This document shows positions 36,782 through 54,058 of a stretch of 64,000 nt of DNA, piece after piece. Position numbers and translations under genes: made by a program. The notes beneath the pieces were generated by a model. It was not told the origin of the DNA and did not search any database. It worked only from the letters and a program-made list of their open reading frames with translations. The DNA is from Tomocerus qinae (lineage: Eukaryota > Arthropoda > Collembola > Entomobryomorpha > Tomoceridae): positions 23,147,930-23,211,929 of the forward strand of contig CM034549.1 of assembly GCA_020055645.1 (NCBI GenBank), in the 5' to 3' direction. Numbering within the stretch: the stretch's first letter is position 1; each line of letters starts with the position of its first letter.

Positions 36782-38569
36782 ATGCTTGTCAAATACTTAT
36801 TACATTAGTAATTAATGTTAATTGATACTAAAAACTTGATTGTTGAGTGAATTAAATATTTGAATTGAATGATGGAAAGCAAAATGATTGAGTAAAATTT
36901 AATATAAATGTGTAAATTGAATGAAAAAATATCATTTCCCTTACTACTTCGTCAGAGTAAAGACGCGTGAACTTTTATCTTCCAAATTGTCTTTAAACGA
37001 AGGCTAAGAATCATTCAAATAATTGAAAGATTAGATTTTTGAAGGTCTAAATCTTATTGTGAGTGTCCATCTTAGTTAGTTACGTCGTACTCATTTTAGA
37101 GATTTTTAGCAAGCAGCATATTTAGAAGTGAAATAACAAAAAATCTATGAGTATAAAATATAGTGATTGTTATCTAAGGCTGGTCCTTCGAGGGAGAAAA
37201 TTGCTGGCTGTAATACAAGGGTTAAACGCCGCTTATACCTTTCTACGTCTTGGTCTTTTTGGAAAATAAATATTAAGGAATGGGGTTGGCAATTTTCAGC
37301 CAATTATAAGTTTAACAAATTAGTACCTATGATTAAAATATTTAAGTCACATAAATAGTTACCGCAGCTATACCTGAGAGCCAAAGCCGCCAATGCTGCA
37401 GCTGTGTTGGTAGTGGCTGCCTGACATAGGGATTTGGGTCCGTCTGTTCTGACTGTCAGAAAAGTAGGAATGAAAAGGGTAAGATTGTACAAAACTAAAT
37501 AGCGAAAGATCAACTTAGTACTTTAGTAGTAAGTACTCTTTTTACTACTTAGTAAAAAATACCCAGCCAAGCTCTTGATACCAGAATGAATTTAAAAGAC
37601 AAGGCATGTGGCACACATGTTTTATCCGGCCACAATATTTTCAGGCAAAATAATGCCGGTGTCAGAATAAATATTTTTGGCGTCGTCTCTTATGCCACAT
37701 TTGCAGTCTCATTTTCCCTTGTGGGGAAAGTAATTGCCATGATGCAATTAGCTGTTAGCAATAGCCATACCCCTTGTTGAAATTCCTTGAATAAATGTAC
37801 ATTTTTAAACCCTCTCAGTCCCTCTCCCCCTTCAGAAATGCAGTCTCCTTTGTTGCTTGTGTGAGCACATGCACATGTAAAAAAATATTCGATTTGGAAC
37901 AATATTGTTTCGCCCCCAGATGGGGACTGCTGAATTTATTTGAATTTGTTTCCTAAAATTGCGTGCAAAGCGTGGTATTTGAGACGGTATTTTTCATCAG
38001 TTTCACCATGCAAAAAATTAGAATAGAAAGAAAATGAACACAATTGTAAAGATATTTAGAGACAAATCGATCACAATTCACCTTATTTTCGTTCAGCTTT
38101 CTTCTAACTATAGCAGTAAAAATTAAATGTTCATCTTCATATCTCTTATATGGTTGTCTCTTATCGTCTTGCATCCCAATCCCAATTTTGAAGAATAAAA
38201 AAGGTACTATAATTTAGACGTCGAGACTGGAGACCAGAATTTTTCACACAGAAGACAGGGATACCTTTTTAAAATTATTTTAGTTCCATTTTTAGTACAT
38301 TCTTAGTATTCTTCGAAATTGGGACAAGTTTTTTGTCGTTAGTAATTCAATCGTCGTCGATCGTCTCATTGCAACTTAGCTAATAAATATTGCTTACCGT
38401 AGCCGTATGCAAATGCAGATTGAATTTCAATCTTTATATTATGTTTACCTTTAGAATTTGTTAGAGATTCGTCTCGTGCCGTTTTGTCATGTCTTATGTC
38501 ACTAAATAAAATAATGACAAATGACAACTTCTCTCCACGCGAGAATAGAAGGGCATAGATTGATCGACC
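36782..38569. other. Interval without recognised gene
   Basis: AT-rich DNA between the foldback element and the GC-rich segment at 38570. Open frames of 60-75 codons on both strands have no family resemblance. Nothing else was seen. Confidence 0.5.
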
Positions 38570-38745
38570 GACGAATTGTGAATTGCTTTCTACGGCTCGT
38601 CACTCGTGGAGTCGTGTCGTGGAGTGGTCGATGTTGATATCATCGATACAAATGGAGGCGATAATTTCAACTTTAGAGCGCGAAGTGCGTATATACCACA
38701 ACTACATTCTTCTGTGCCGTGTGACCGCGTGGGTTAGTTGAATTG
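38570..38745. promoter_or_regulatory. GC-rich island, possible promoter
   Basis: A short segment with many CG dinucleotides in AT-rich surroundings. It includes a DRE-like ATCGATAC next to a GATATC palindrome near 38637-38647, then a 29-codon plus-strand frame (ATG at 38652) ending at a stop. It could be the promoter of an unannotated transcript on either strand or a distal fs(1)h start site. No protein family was recognised. Confidence 0.3.
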
Positions 38746-39052
38746 ACTAATTGACTATAAGAGTATGTAAATGACTTTCTCTTTTCTTATGCTACTTCCA
38801 TATAAAAGTTTCACCGACCGTTTACTTTTAATTTAATTTCACATTTCCCCTGACTTTATAATTGCCAACGAAAAGGTATGGCGTAAAGTTGAATGTAATT
38901 AAATTAAATTGCTTTTAAATATTATTTATTTATTTAAAAAATACCTTGCCAAGTACTGTCCAACCTGTTGGTGCTGTATCAGGGTAATTTAGGTATCAAG
39001 ATCACAAAAACTTCTACCATGTAAAACTGTATATAATTACCTACCTATTATA

Positions 39053-40187
39053 CCGGGTGTCTGATAATTACATGAAAGTGTTCTAAGTCCTATAACTCCT
39101 GAACAGAGGCTGCTATGAAAATGAGATAACCACCATTGAAAAGACAATCGTATTTTCAACAAAATGGGTTATAAAAATAATTTTGGTGAGTCTTATTACA
39201 GGGTCAGCATTTCGACAAAAAAATATCAAAATAGCCTATAATTGTGTGTATACTTGACATAATTGGAACGGTGACACTTTTAGGAATAGTAACTTAAGCT
39301 TTCGATGATAATGAAAAGTGATAGATAACATTCAAAAGAGTACGAAAATAGTTATAAAACTATTTTACCCCTCTTGGTTTAGACATTAGACGTTTAGAAA
39401 AAATTAAGACTTTAAACACCACATTGGCATATTGAAAGAGCGAAATTAAAGACATTTTATCGTCCGAAGGAAACCAAACGTCTCAGGTCTTTAATAAATT
39501 GTTTACATCAGTCTGTAGCTGATGCAGAATGAATTTCCTTTTGGATTTTTCTGAGCTAGCCCGATTGGGTTCCAATGATCATTATTTAAAGGTAATGAAC
39601 TAATGCAACATTTAAGAGATGCAGAATTTTCTGAAAAAAGAACACTTGGTCTGAGAGCTGCCCTTCAAGACAAATAATTTTAACTGTAAATCAGAATCCT
39701 AAACGATGGACTAGTGTCTAGAGGAACGACTGGAACGGCCCAGCACTTTTAGTAGTTTTTACAGCTTTGTTAAAATTTGTGCAGTTATTGTTGCTTTGTC
39801 AAGTGACTTTAACAAACTTTTACTCAACAACTTAGTCTAAATGGTGGTCTTTGAAACCCAAGAATGTCATTTCAACAGGTTTTTAATGGCTTCAATCTGC
39901 ATTTTATTCAATCGCAATTCGGTTGAAAAATCGTTACCAAAATCACAGAAGACGGAAGCGAATTAAATAAGTAATTTTGTGTTTATTTGAGATTTTTAAC
40001 AATGGAAATTGGCCTTTGACTTTCCCATTTTTAATGTGTGTAACGAAGGTTTTTAAAAATTATTATTATAGCCCATTTTGTTGAAAATACGATTGTCTTT
40101 CCTATGGTGGTTATCTCATTTTCATAGCAGCCTCTGTTCAGGAGTTACAGGGCTTAGAACACTTTCAAGTATTTATCAGACAGCCTG
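39053..40187. mobile_element. TA-flanked inverted-repeat DNA transposon remnant
   Basis: Terminal inverted repeats of about 130 bp: left 39053-39184, right about 40055-40187, sharing among others GAACAGAGGCTGCTATGAAA and AAAATACGATTGTCTTT (in complement). Termini are CCGGGTGTCTGATAA and, on the other strand, CAGGCTGTCTGATAA. Each end is bordered by TA (39051-39052 and 40188-40189), as expected of Tc1/mariner-type insertion. The interior of about 870 bp has no transposase frame, so it is non-autonomous or decayed. Superfamily assignment rests only on the TA flank. Confidence 0.8.
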
Positions 40188-40189
40188 TA

Positions 40190-41042
40190 CATATGTATAG
40201 TCATGTATATGCTGTGATAGTGCGCGTCGATCCTAGTCATGTCACTTTTCTCTAATGAAGATTCGATTCTAGTATAACAATATTATTATTGTCCCATGTA
40301 TTAGAAGCAGTTACAAAGTAATTCGATGCACTAGTACTACTAGCTAAACCATAGTATTTCCACATTTTCCACTATTGGGGGACTACAATTATTTCGTAAA
40401 TAAATAAATGAAACCAGGCTTTCCCTTTACATCCCTTGTATTATGTAAATGCAATGAATGTATATCAATCTGATTCATAGACGAATGAATGAGGTATCAA
40501 TCCAATCGACTTTTCAAGAGAAAGTGAGAATGCTGAAGAATTTGACAGCAAAATGCAACGAATAATTGCCTGCAAATCTTGGTGAGTGCTGCATTAGTCA
40601 TGAAATTTAATCGTTGTATCAATTGACTAGTTCAATTATGTTTATCTATAGTTAAATACAGAATACGAATACATACAAATAATTTGCAAAAACTTTTGTA
40701 TGTAGGTAGTAATGATTTTTGACGTAATGTTACAGAAATTATAACACTTAAAGCTAGAAATTTTCAATACAAATATGGTACAATAACACACCACATCCGT
40801 AGAGTAGGCAATTTTTTAAACTGTTAAATGTTCACAATAAAATAATATAGGATTATAGCGTTATTCAAACAATAAACGACCGTGTCAAAAAATTACATAT
40901 TATACAATACAATTATATTATATCATAATAATTAATAAACTAATTTACCTTCAATACCTTCGTTTAAGATACCAACAAAACAATTACAGCCAATATTATT
41001 AAGGAATAGAATGTCTACAATTCACCAGTAATGGATAATTGT
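40190..41042. other. 3' flank of Abl
   Basis: AT-rich interval between the inverted-repeat element and the Abl stop codon. It must include the Abl 3'UTR, but no canonical minus-strand AATAAA was seen here, so variant signals or a longer UTR are likely. Confidence 0.4.
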
Positions 41043-46084
<5,042 letters not shown>

Positions 46085-46284
46085 TCCTCCAACGGGAAAA
46101 CTTCATTACCCAATGGTTAATATTGTGACATCTGAAATACAATTAACGAAATAGTAATTCTCATTTTTCCCTTTCAATGTACACCAATTTTAGTGTAATG
46201 CATAAATTACAACTCTCAACTCAAATGGTTTTTGAACAATTCGTCGGTGAAAGAAAATATTCCACATAATTTCGCTTTTATTAC

Positions 46285-46383
46285 CTTATTTTGCGTGCCC
46301 TTTGGGGGCATCCAAATGATTTTAGATTCTGGAGTCCGAGTTTGAAAACTTCGTTGAATATTTATTCTGCAGCCGCTCTCTTC
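46285..46383 (-). other. Probable Abl 5'UTR exon with a uORF
   Basis: Bounded by a good acceptor (CCTGCAG... TTGCAG/GAAG type at 46384) and donor (AATAAG/GTAATA). It is open in one frame. Spliced to the acceptor at 46132 (TTTCAG/ATGTC), its ATG gives a 12-codon uORF that ends before the Abl start. This implies a noncoding leader exon. Confidence 0.45.
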
Positions 46384-49300
46384 CTGCAAAAGGAAAACAA
46401 AATTGGTTTAACCTTATAAGTTATAAAGAGGTTCCGCAAAATATATTGCAAAAGAATGCTAAAATAGGTGTAAAAGAACTACTTTTCGAACAATTTTGTG
46501 CCTGAATAGTCTTAAAATAATTTATCAAATATAGTTGCGATGTTGCAAATATTATCTAGTTATCATCTTTAATTTTTCGTAACAATTTATAAACTTTAAC
46601 ATTCTAACCACTTCATTTGTAGTAATTACTTTAAATACACGGAATAGCTGGAAAAAAGATGAGGAAAACGCGAACCGAAGAAAATTAGGAACAATTATCC
46701 GTCAATTTACTTCAGGATGATGACTTTGTACACAAAAACAAATCCTCAATGGTAAAGCTCGTGTAGTACCAACAGTCACAGTCACAGCACTAGTGAGTAT
46801 AAAATATCATGAACGAATACGGATGAAGTAGACCAACATAACACAACTCGTAAGTGATAAGATAAAAACTCCTTGACCGCTTACCAATTATCAAATTAGC
46901 AATACCAATTAACAAGTCAATGCAACTAAAACTCACATACTGGAGGAAAGTACTAAGTACATAAATGTACAGAAAATGTATTTGTGTATGTTATCTTAAA
47001 AGACTACAGTAGTATGTCTGGAGATGTAACCTTTATGGACATTTAAGGAGTTAATTAAACTGTCCAGCATCTGCAGTTATAGAGAACTAATTTATGTAAC
47101 ATCTAAATTAAATAAAGTTATAGAGGACCAATCCCATAAAGAGATAAGATAAATTCGTTTGACTTAAAGATGTAGACTGGTTTGTTTAGCTAACAGCTAA
47201 TTCGTTTCACTAACTACTCAAGTTTACTGTTATTATTATATATAGCTATATATATCGATACAAACACGTAAAAACACAGGCCTTTACTATTTTAATATAT
47301 TCGATTGCTAATCAATGAACCGCTAATGTGTTATAATAATTATTTGAACTTTTACGAGTTATACAAGATATGGTTATCAATTGTAGAAACAAGAGTAGTA
47401 TATATAAACCGTAATTAAATATTTACGTACATTTGTTTGGGCTCTCTCTCTGGGATGTGCGGAATCTCCGGAAAGTATATAGTTCCTTCCAGTATTGTAA
47501 TGTGATTAACATTCAGTAGTAATATTCTTCCACATAATTATGTATCGTATTTGCAGTAGGAAGTGGAAAAGTCAAATAGTTTTGTGGTATGGTATGGAAT
47601 ACATGGTTGTGTACTTTAGTCTACGCAGACAGCAGAAGTATCCGTATGACACATGTACAATTCCCTATAGAAGTGGAAAAGAGTATGTGCAATATCAAAC
47701 TACGATATGGATAGATGTATTTTATTTTCTCTCTCCATTAGATTCGAGAGTACACCAGTCAAAAACATCAAATAAAGTCAGTTCTGTTCACACTAGCCAA
47801 GTCACAGTCATACTATTATTACTATAGTAGTCCTTATGTTATTGTTATGTCGGTCCTGTTGTTCCAAACTTTGCCTGTATGGTTCCTTTTGTGTACAACT
47901 ATAAATGTTTATAGCGTAAAATGGATAGATTCGACTGGTATTCAGCAACTACTATTACGTATATGCATTACTATGTTATGATATGATCATCACAAAATAT
48001 TTTGTCTATTCTGTGTACATTCGTATAAATTTATAGCTAGAGATGTTTTGTCTTCTGTCTGATTCTCTAATGCCGTTTGTGGTTGAGTAGTGTAAATGCA
48101 GACGTACTACTGTATATAATATGTCTTTATCTGTCTCGACTAATCCATGCAGTACTGTCTTAACCTTTAACTAAACAGTCGTAAATGGAAAAAATAAGAA
48201 TTCCTATACAATTGAATGAAACCTGACATTTATCCTATCTTATCCTTAGCTCCATTCAATTCTTTGTCAAGTCTCGTACCTAATGACAAACTGCAAAAGA
48301 AAAGAGATATAGCAGATGAATTTATTTACTTCTATACAAATGGTCCAACCTTTCAAGGGCTACTTACACATTATATACTACTAGCACGCAGTATACCATA
48401 ATATAAAATTCTAGTTATATCACATAACGGCTTGATATACTGATACATAATGCATATACATAGCCAGTTAGGACTTGAGCACTTTTTCGTGTAAGTGTGG
48501 ATTTGTTGATATTATACAGTATAAAGGTAGTAAAGTCGTTACTACTATATTTATATGTACATGTGTCCAGTCTAATAGATAATACATAAGTCTGACTGTT
48601 GCAGTAGCTATTAGGATAGTCAGCAGCTGAACTCGTATTTTCAAACAACTTCGTATGTTCTGCATGTTTTTTTAGGTATACATGTAATAAAGGTAGGTAT
48701 ATTTTATGTTTAATGCATTTGGATGGATCAAAGACTTTGTAAACGAGAAAAAAGAACATATTCAGATACATCTCTTTGGCTGTTAAATTACATGCATTGC
48801 ATGTGTATCGCTAACATATTATGCAGCAGTACCTATATTAGGTAGGAAAAACAGGTTCTTTTCATAGCACATGAGCATTCTTTACATTTTCATTCAGAAC
48901 AGTTGAGATATTTTTATTGCTATACACAGTTATATTCAGATATGACATAATCCATACGCAATTTAATTACCGATTGATTACTCACATCTATTATTTAAAA
49001 TGTCTAATTTGTTCTTATACACACTTAATGCCACTATTTATCTGGGACCTTGCACACACGTCAGAAATAATAAATTGTAACCAATGCGGATTTCAGATGC
49101 AGCTATAGAAAGCAGGACACGACACATTCACAGGATGCGATGCAGTCAAGTCAAGCTGCATGGAGCCCTTCTCTAAGTCTACAGGGAAATCTATTCCTAT
49201 GTAAAATATAAGCAGCATTCTTTCTGTGTGAGAACTGAACTTGCCATTGCCATACTTGCCTGCTTCTATTTTTCTATCATTCCATGTACAGTTAGAATAG

Positions 49301-52247
49301 GCATACAACCAGATCTATCCACTTCTAGCCTCCCTATAGCTATGTGAATGTGAACTCTAGATGTGGAGTTCTCGGCGGTGTCGCTAATGAATTCTTTCTA
49401 TATCAGCCTGCACTTTGTCGATCCACTGACATCTCGTCGTATCCCACACCAATTCATACTTCCCTAAGTTTCCTTTTCTAGTAACTTTTACACCAACTCG
49501 GTGGTAGCAACTACGTTTTCACAATCCATAAACCTACAAAAATCTATTTTATCACCTTTTTTAGCAGATTAATTCAACTGCTCAATTCTGCTTATTTAAT
49601 TCGGTTTATCAATTTACATTCTGCAGTTTGCATTTATGCTTGCATTTATCAGTAGTTTTATCAGACATGTGATTACTGGTGTAATGCACCTAAATCCAAT
49701 CTAATGCAAACTTATTTTAGTTCGATACTAATAAATTATTATAGCCATTGCAGACCAAATGTAATGTAGTGATTAGATAAATGGAACATTATTTGCTATA
49801 TTTGTCTACAGACGAAGTTGACAGTTTGACAAAATTTTAAGCATTACCTGGAATTATTTGACTGTTAAATAGTTTATAGGTTTGATAAGTGGAATTATGT
49901 TGTAGTAAATATGGAAATATGATTTTACTGCCTTATCATGACTAGTACACTCAAATCAAGTTTTTGAAACGTATTTTTAATAAGAATGATATTTGTAACG
50001 AGTAACTTGCATAGCAAGTAGAGTTAGTAGAGGCTATTAATACAAAGGCTCACTAGGGAGCTGTAAATAAGTACTTTTGAAAACAGATTTCCGTTCTAGA
50101 AAATTTTCAATGTCACTTTGTGAGGGAGCTGAAACAAAAGATACTAAAAGTTTGCGTCATGCAAGTAACAATGTACATAAGCAAGATTATGTAGGTGTAA
50201 AATGTGGATCCTAATATTGTAATATTGCATACAATGTTAATGAAAATGAGATTCGTTAATTATGGATATCTACCTGCACAACAAGTTTCTTTGCGTGCAT
50301 CTTTCTGACTTTTGATAGTACATGCCATCAGATTTGTGTGTAAGGGTACTTTTGGACCGGATCAAGAAAGGAAACTTTGGGAAGAATTGCATAAATTATG
50401 TATTTATAAACACGCACAGTAAATACCCATGCAGTGAGTCCCCCTGGGAATTGAACGCATAATCCTTTACCTTAAACCAGCTACTTGTAATTTTCAATTT
50501 TAGGCAATAATTGTTATTAAATGATGATGACCAATTAAGGATGTAGTGGGCTAATAAGGTTTTGAGATATATTTATTCAAATCATACATTCTAGTATCAG
50601 AATATGGAAGACTACTATTACTTCTACATTAGCGTCTAGTTGAACATGTAATTTTAACACAGAAGGTCCCTCCAATATGCATGCACACACTCGCACAGAT
50701 TTGAAATAGTTCAACGATAAGACATGCATAGTATAATTTGTAAAAGCAAGAATATCTAATAGGAATAAGTAATTTAACCCTTTCAAGGGTGACAGACTTT
50801 GAGATCCTATGTGTGTAAATTTGAGGGAGATCTTCATGTCACGCTCACGGTTGAATTTTAGGGATGCTAATGCGCTGTAAAAATTCCATGCATTAACCAT
50901 ATCACTAAATCTCAGTTTTAAATGATTTCACAGATTGTATTTAACACTTAAGTTAATTAACGAATACAAATCACATACACACAGCAGCTCCGTATAACAA
51001 ACACCACTCGTCTAATAATGTTGAGCTCTATTTATATTTCCTTAATGATGGTGCATATGCAATGAGACATCTTGACGCTAATCGTAGCAAGGAAATTTTA
51101 CTCAAAATGATGTTACAAATGTATATATAGATGGAATAAGATCTGATATACGAATGTAAATGTCACAAATACTAAAAGCAAAAGCTATTGCCGAATGTAG
51201 GGCACATAATAACTGCAGAGAGCAATAATAATTTGCAAAGTAGTAAAATGCAAGCATTGTGTTCTATAGCATTGAAGAATGTCTCATCAAGTGCATATTG
51301 AATGGTTGTCTCAGCCATAAAAGCAATCCCATTGACATTTGAGTATGTGAGTCATATGTAATTGTTTGTTTACTCCTTTTCCACATATGACCATTCCATT
51401 GACCTGGAACATCAATGGGTTTTTCTGGGAAGTCAGCCTGTTTGGTACATACCGAGGAGTACCACAATTAGTGTACGTGAGTAAGTTACATACTCTTAAA
51501 GGTGTATATAAAATATCTAGCAGGTTACTTCTAGACTCGTTTAGACTGCTGCAGTTCCAGGCCTACACTCCGCAGTGGCATATTTGCTATGTGAAAAACA
51601 TGTCGGAAATAGTCTAATAGGCAAATATTTAGGCAGGGAATTTGTAAGCTCTGTTGGTAGCTAGCTTAAACTCTAGGTATACTTTTAAAAGTGAGCATAA
51701 TGCAAATTTAGACTGTGCTGTATTTACAGAGCTACTTGCTGACTTACCTAAAGGAAATTATTATGAGATATAATGTTATACATGGCTGATAGAAATTCGT
51801 GAGCTGGCTATTATTGGCTGAAGGTTCTCTGGAGAGGAGAGAGCACTCTCTTCGTTCGCTGCTAGGAAAGTAAAGCTAACATTTAAAACCCGAATGGCAC
51901 GTTGTACGATAGGAATAGCATAAATAGGTACAACCACTCTACTCCACCAATACTCTACACAGCACAGGCACTGAATTATGTAGTGAAAAGTCTAAACACA
52001 CGTAAAGATACAAAAGATATTTCTCCCTCACACTTACAAGGCAAATACTATGGCTGGCTACATTTACACATACATATAGCATTTAGCATACATTGCCAAA
52101 CCACATATTACACAGCACATCCAAATCACTCAGTCTTGCTGCGAGATTTGGACTGCCAGGTTTAACTTAATCGGTAAAACCTTCTTTAACTAAATTTTAA
52201 CAGTATTAAGTAAAGTGATTTACTCATTTCAATCCCTTTCTCTACAG
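46384..52247. other. Interval between divergent Abl and adenylate kinase
   Basis: About 5.9 kb containing the promoters and distal first exons of both genes, none of which can be fixed. At about 49390-49520 the minus strand reads some 40 codons without a stop; it is not assignable. A tRNA-like B-box appears near 50445-50470 on the minus strand. No complete gene or repeat element was recognised. Confidence 0.45.
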
Positions 52248-52282
52248 CTTTTGGAATTCAAAGAAATCCAATTTAAAGTACA

Positions 52283-53872
52283 ATGGCTCCAGTGGTAAGT
52301 AACAAGTTGTCTATTTTAACAGTTTGAAATTACGAAAGTATTTAACAATTCAAAACTAGTCACAATTACGTATTAAGTTACACAATATTTTAGACATACG
52401 TCTCTTTTTATATGTACACTTGTCTTTAACAATATACCAGCTTTTTCTTCACTAATATTGTATGTATGCATTTACTACGCACACTATAAATACAGTGTAT
52501 ACCGGCAACCGGTATAAGCCTATACATTATGTTTAGAAGTTTTGCATTAACTTAGGCCACGTACTTGTGATCAGTTTTTGTAGAAAATGTTTATCTATTA
52601 CATGAATTCTCATTTCAGAAAGAATGTACACATTCAATTTATAGTACTTGTTTACAAATGAAGAAATATCTTTCAATTATCTGTTTATGCATTACTTGCA
52701 GGAAGATTTGGATAAACTTCGCAGTTCAAAACTCCCAATTATTTGGGTTTTGGGTGGCCCAGGATCGGGAAAAGGTAACACATACTGAATACTTTGTGGT
52801 TGAGCATATTGTCATCTGTTTAATATACAGTCTTAAATTATTCAGAAACGATCTCTGTACTAAATAGTTGTCAAAATTGTTATTTGTTGTAGTAAGTCGT
52901 AAATCCTATCTTGTGGTTCACAAAAAGGATATTTTATGCTTGTTAATACAACGTAGCATTAGCAGTAATATCAATATCTTTCCATATCTATTTCCCTCAT
53001 TTAAAAAATTTTAAAAAAATTAGGTACCTGTTTGTTAAATGTTGAGGTTAAAAATATTTATTTGATCTACACAAATTGCATAGAATTTTACTTACGATTA
53101 GTACTAGTTTAGAGTGTGATACTAATGATATTATTTTAAATGTAAAGGGACTCAATGTGAGCGACTTGTGAAAAGATACGGTTTCCAGCATCTTTCATCA
53201 GGTGACCTTCTCCGTGCAGAAGTTGCATCGGGATCTGACTTGGGAAAGTCTCTCACGGATACGATGGCGAAAGGTCAGCTAGTTTCCAGGGAGGTTGTCC
53301 TTGAACTTATCAAAAATGCAATGCTGAAGGAGGTTGCTACAGCCAAAGGCTATCTTATTGACGGCTATCCCAGAGAAGTTGAACAAGGAGAAGATTTTGA
53401 GAAAATGGTATTTTTTATTAATTTTCGTTCTACATTTAAAAGTTAAATATTCTTCTAGAACTCTAGAACCAAGATCTTGAAAAATGGTTAAAATTGATGA
53501 AGAATGAATTGCTAAAATAAATCATGGGTCTATTAGTATGCAATGCAAGGAATACATTAAGGTAACCTAATTTGTGACATGTTTTTGTAGATTGCTCCTT
53601 GCTCCCTCATTATTTACTTTGACTGCTCGGATGAATCGATGAAGAAACGACTGTTAGCTCGGGCTGTAAGCTCCGGAAGGTCGGATGATAATGAAGAAAC
53701 AATAGTGAAACGTCTGGACACGTTCCACAAGGTTTCGGAACCTGTGATGGAGAAGTACAGCACTAAAGTTGCGAAAATTGATGCTAACACTGACACTGAT
53801 ACAATTTTTGCCAAGTGTCGGGAGCGTGTTGATGGCCTACTGAAGGATTTAGGTCTGGAGGTTCCTGCATAA
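52283..53872 (+). CDS. Adenylate kinase 1 (cytosolic), 208 aa
   Basis: Catalyses ATP + AMP to 2 ADP. Exons 52283-52294 (only four codons), 52702-52774, 53148-53407, 53591-53872; a 5'UTR acceptor (CTACAG) at 52247 starts the first coding exon at 52248. Seen: P-loop [10 protein letters not shown] at 22-31, AMP-binding [11 protein letters not shown], the [14 protein letters not shown] signature, and a short LID ([20 protein letters not shown]) typical of isoenzyme 1, without the long zinc-type LID insert. Length is close to the usual 194-200 plus a short N-terminal addition. CMP/UMP kinase is the nearest alternative; the [10 protein letters not shown] and SGRSDDNEE context favours AK1. Confidence 0.95.
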
Positions 53873-54052
53873 TTACATTACTACAAATCACTACAAAAAG
53901 TGAAGAGTAATTCTGTAATAATAATATAAGTATACATAAACACATGTAGCTAATTTGATCCTCATGTACTCTGCATTCTGCACAGAAATACAAAAACATC
54001 ACAGAAAAGCTAGTAAAATTAATTGTAATAGAATTTATCTTTGGGCGAAAGA

Positions 54053-54058
54053 AATAAA
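54053..54058 (+). terminator. Poly(A) signal of adenylate kinase
   Basis: AATAAA 181 nt after the stop codon, the first plus-strand canonical hexamer downstream. Confidence 0.55.

Noticed and set aside
50430..50495. tRNA-like A-box and B-box words on the minus strand, possible SINE head
   Set aside because: No cloverleaf pairing can be drawn, and no body, tail or target duplication is visible. A weaker look-alike near 30940-30960 also fails.
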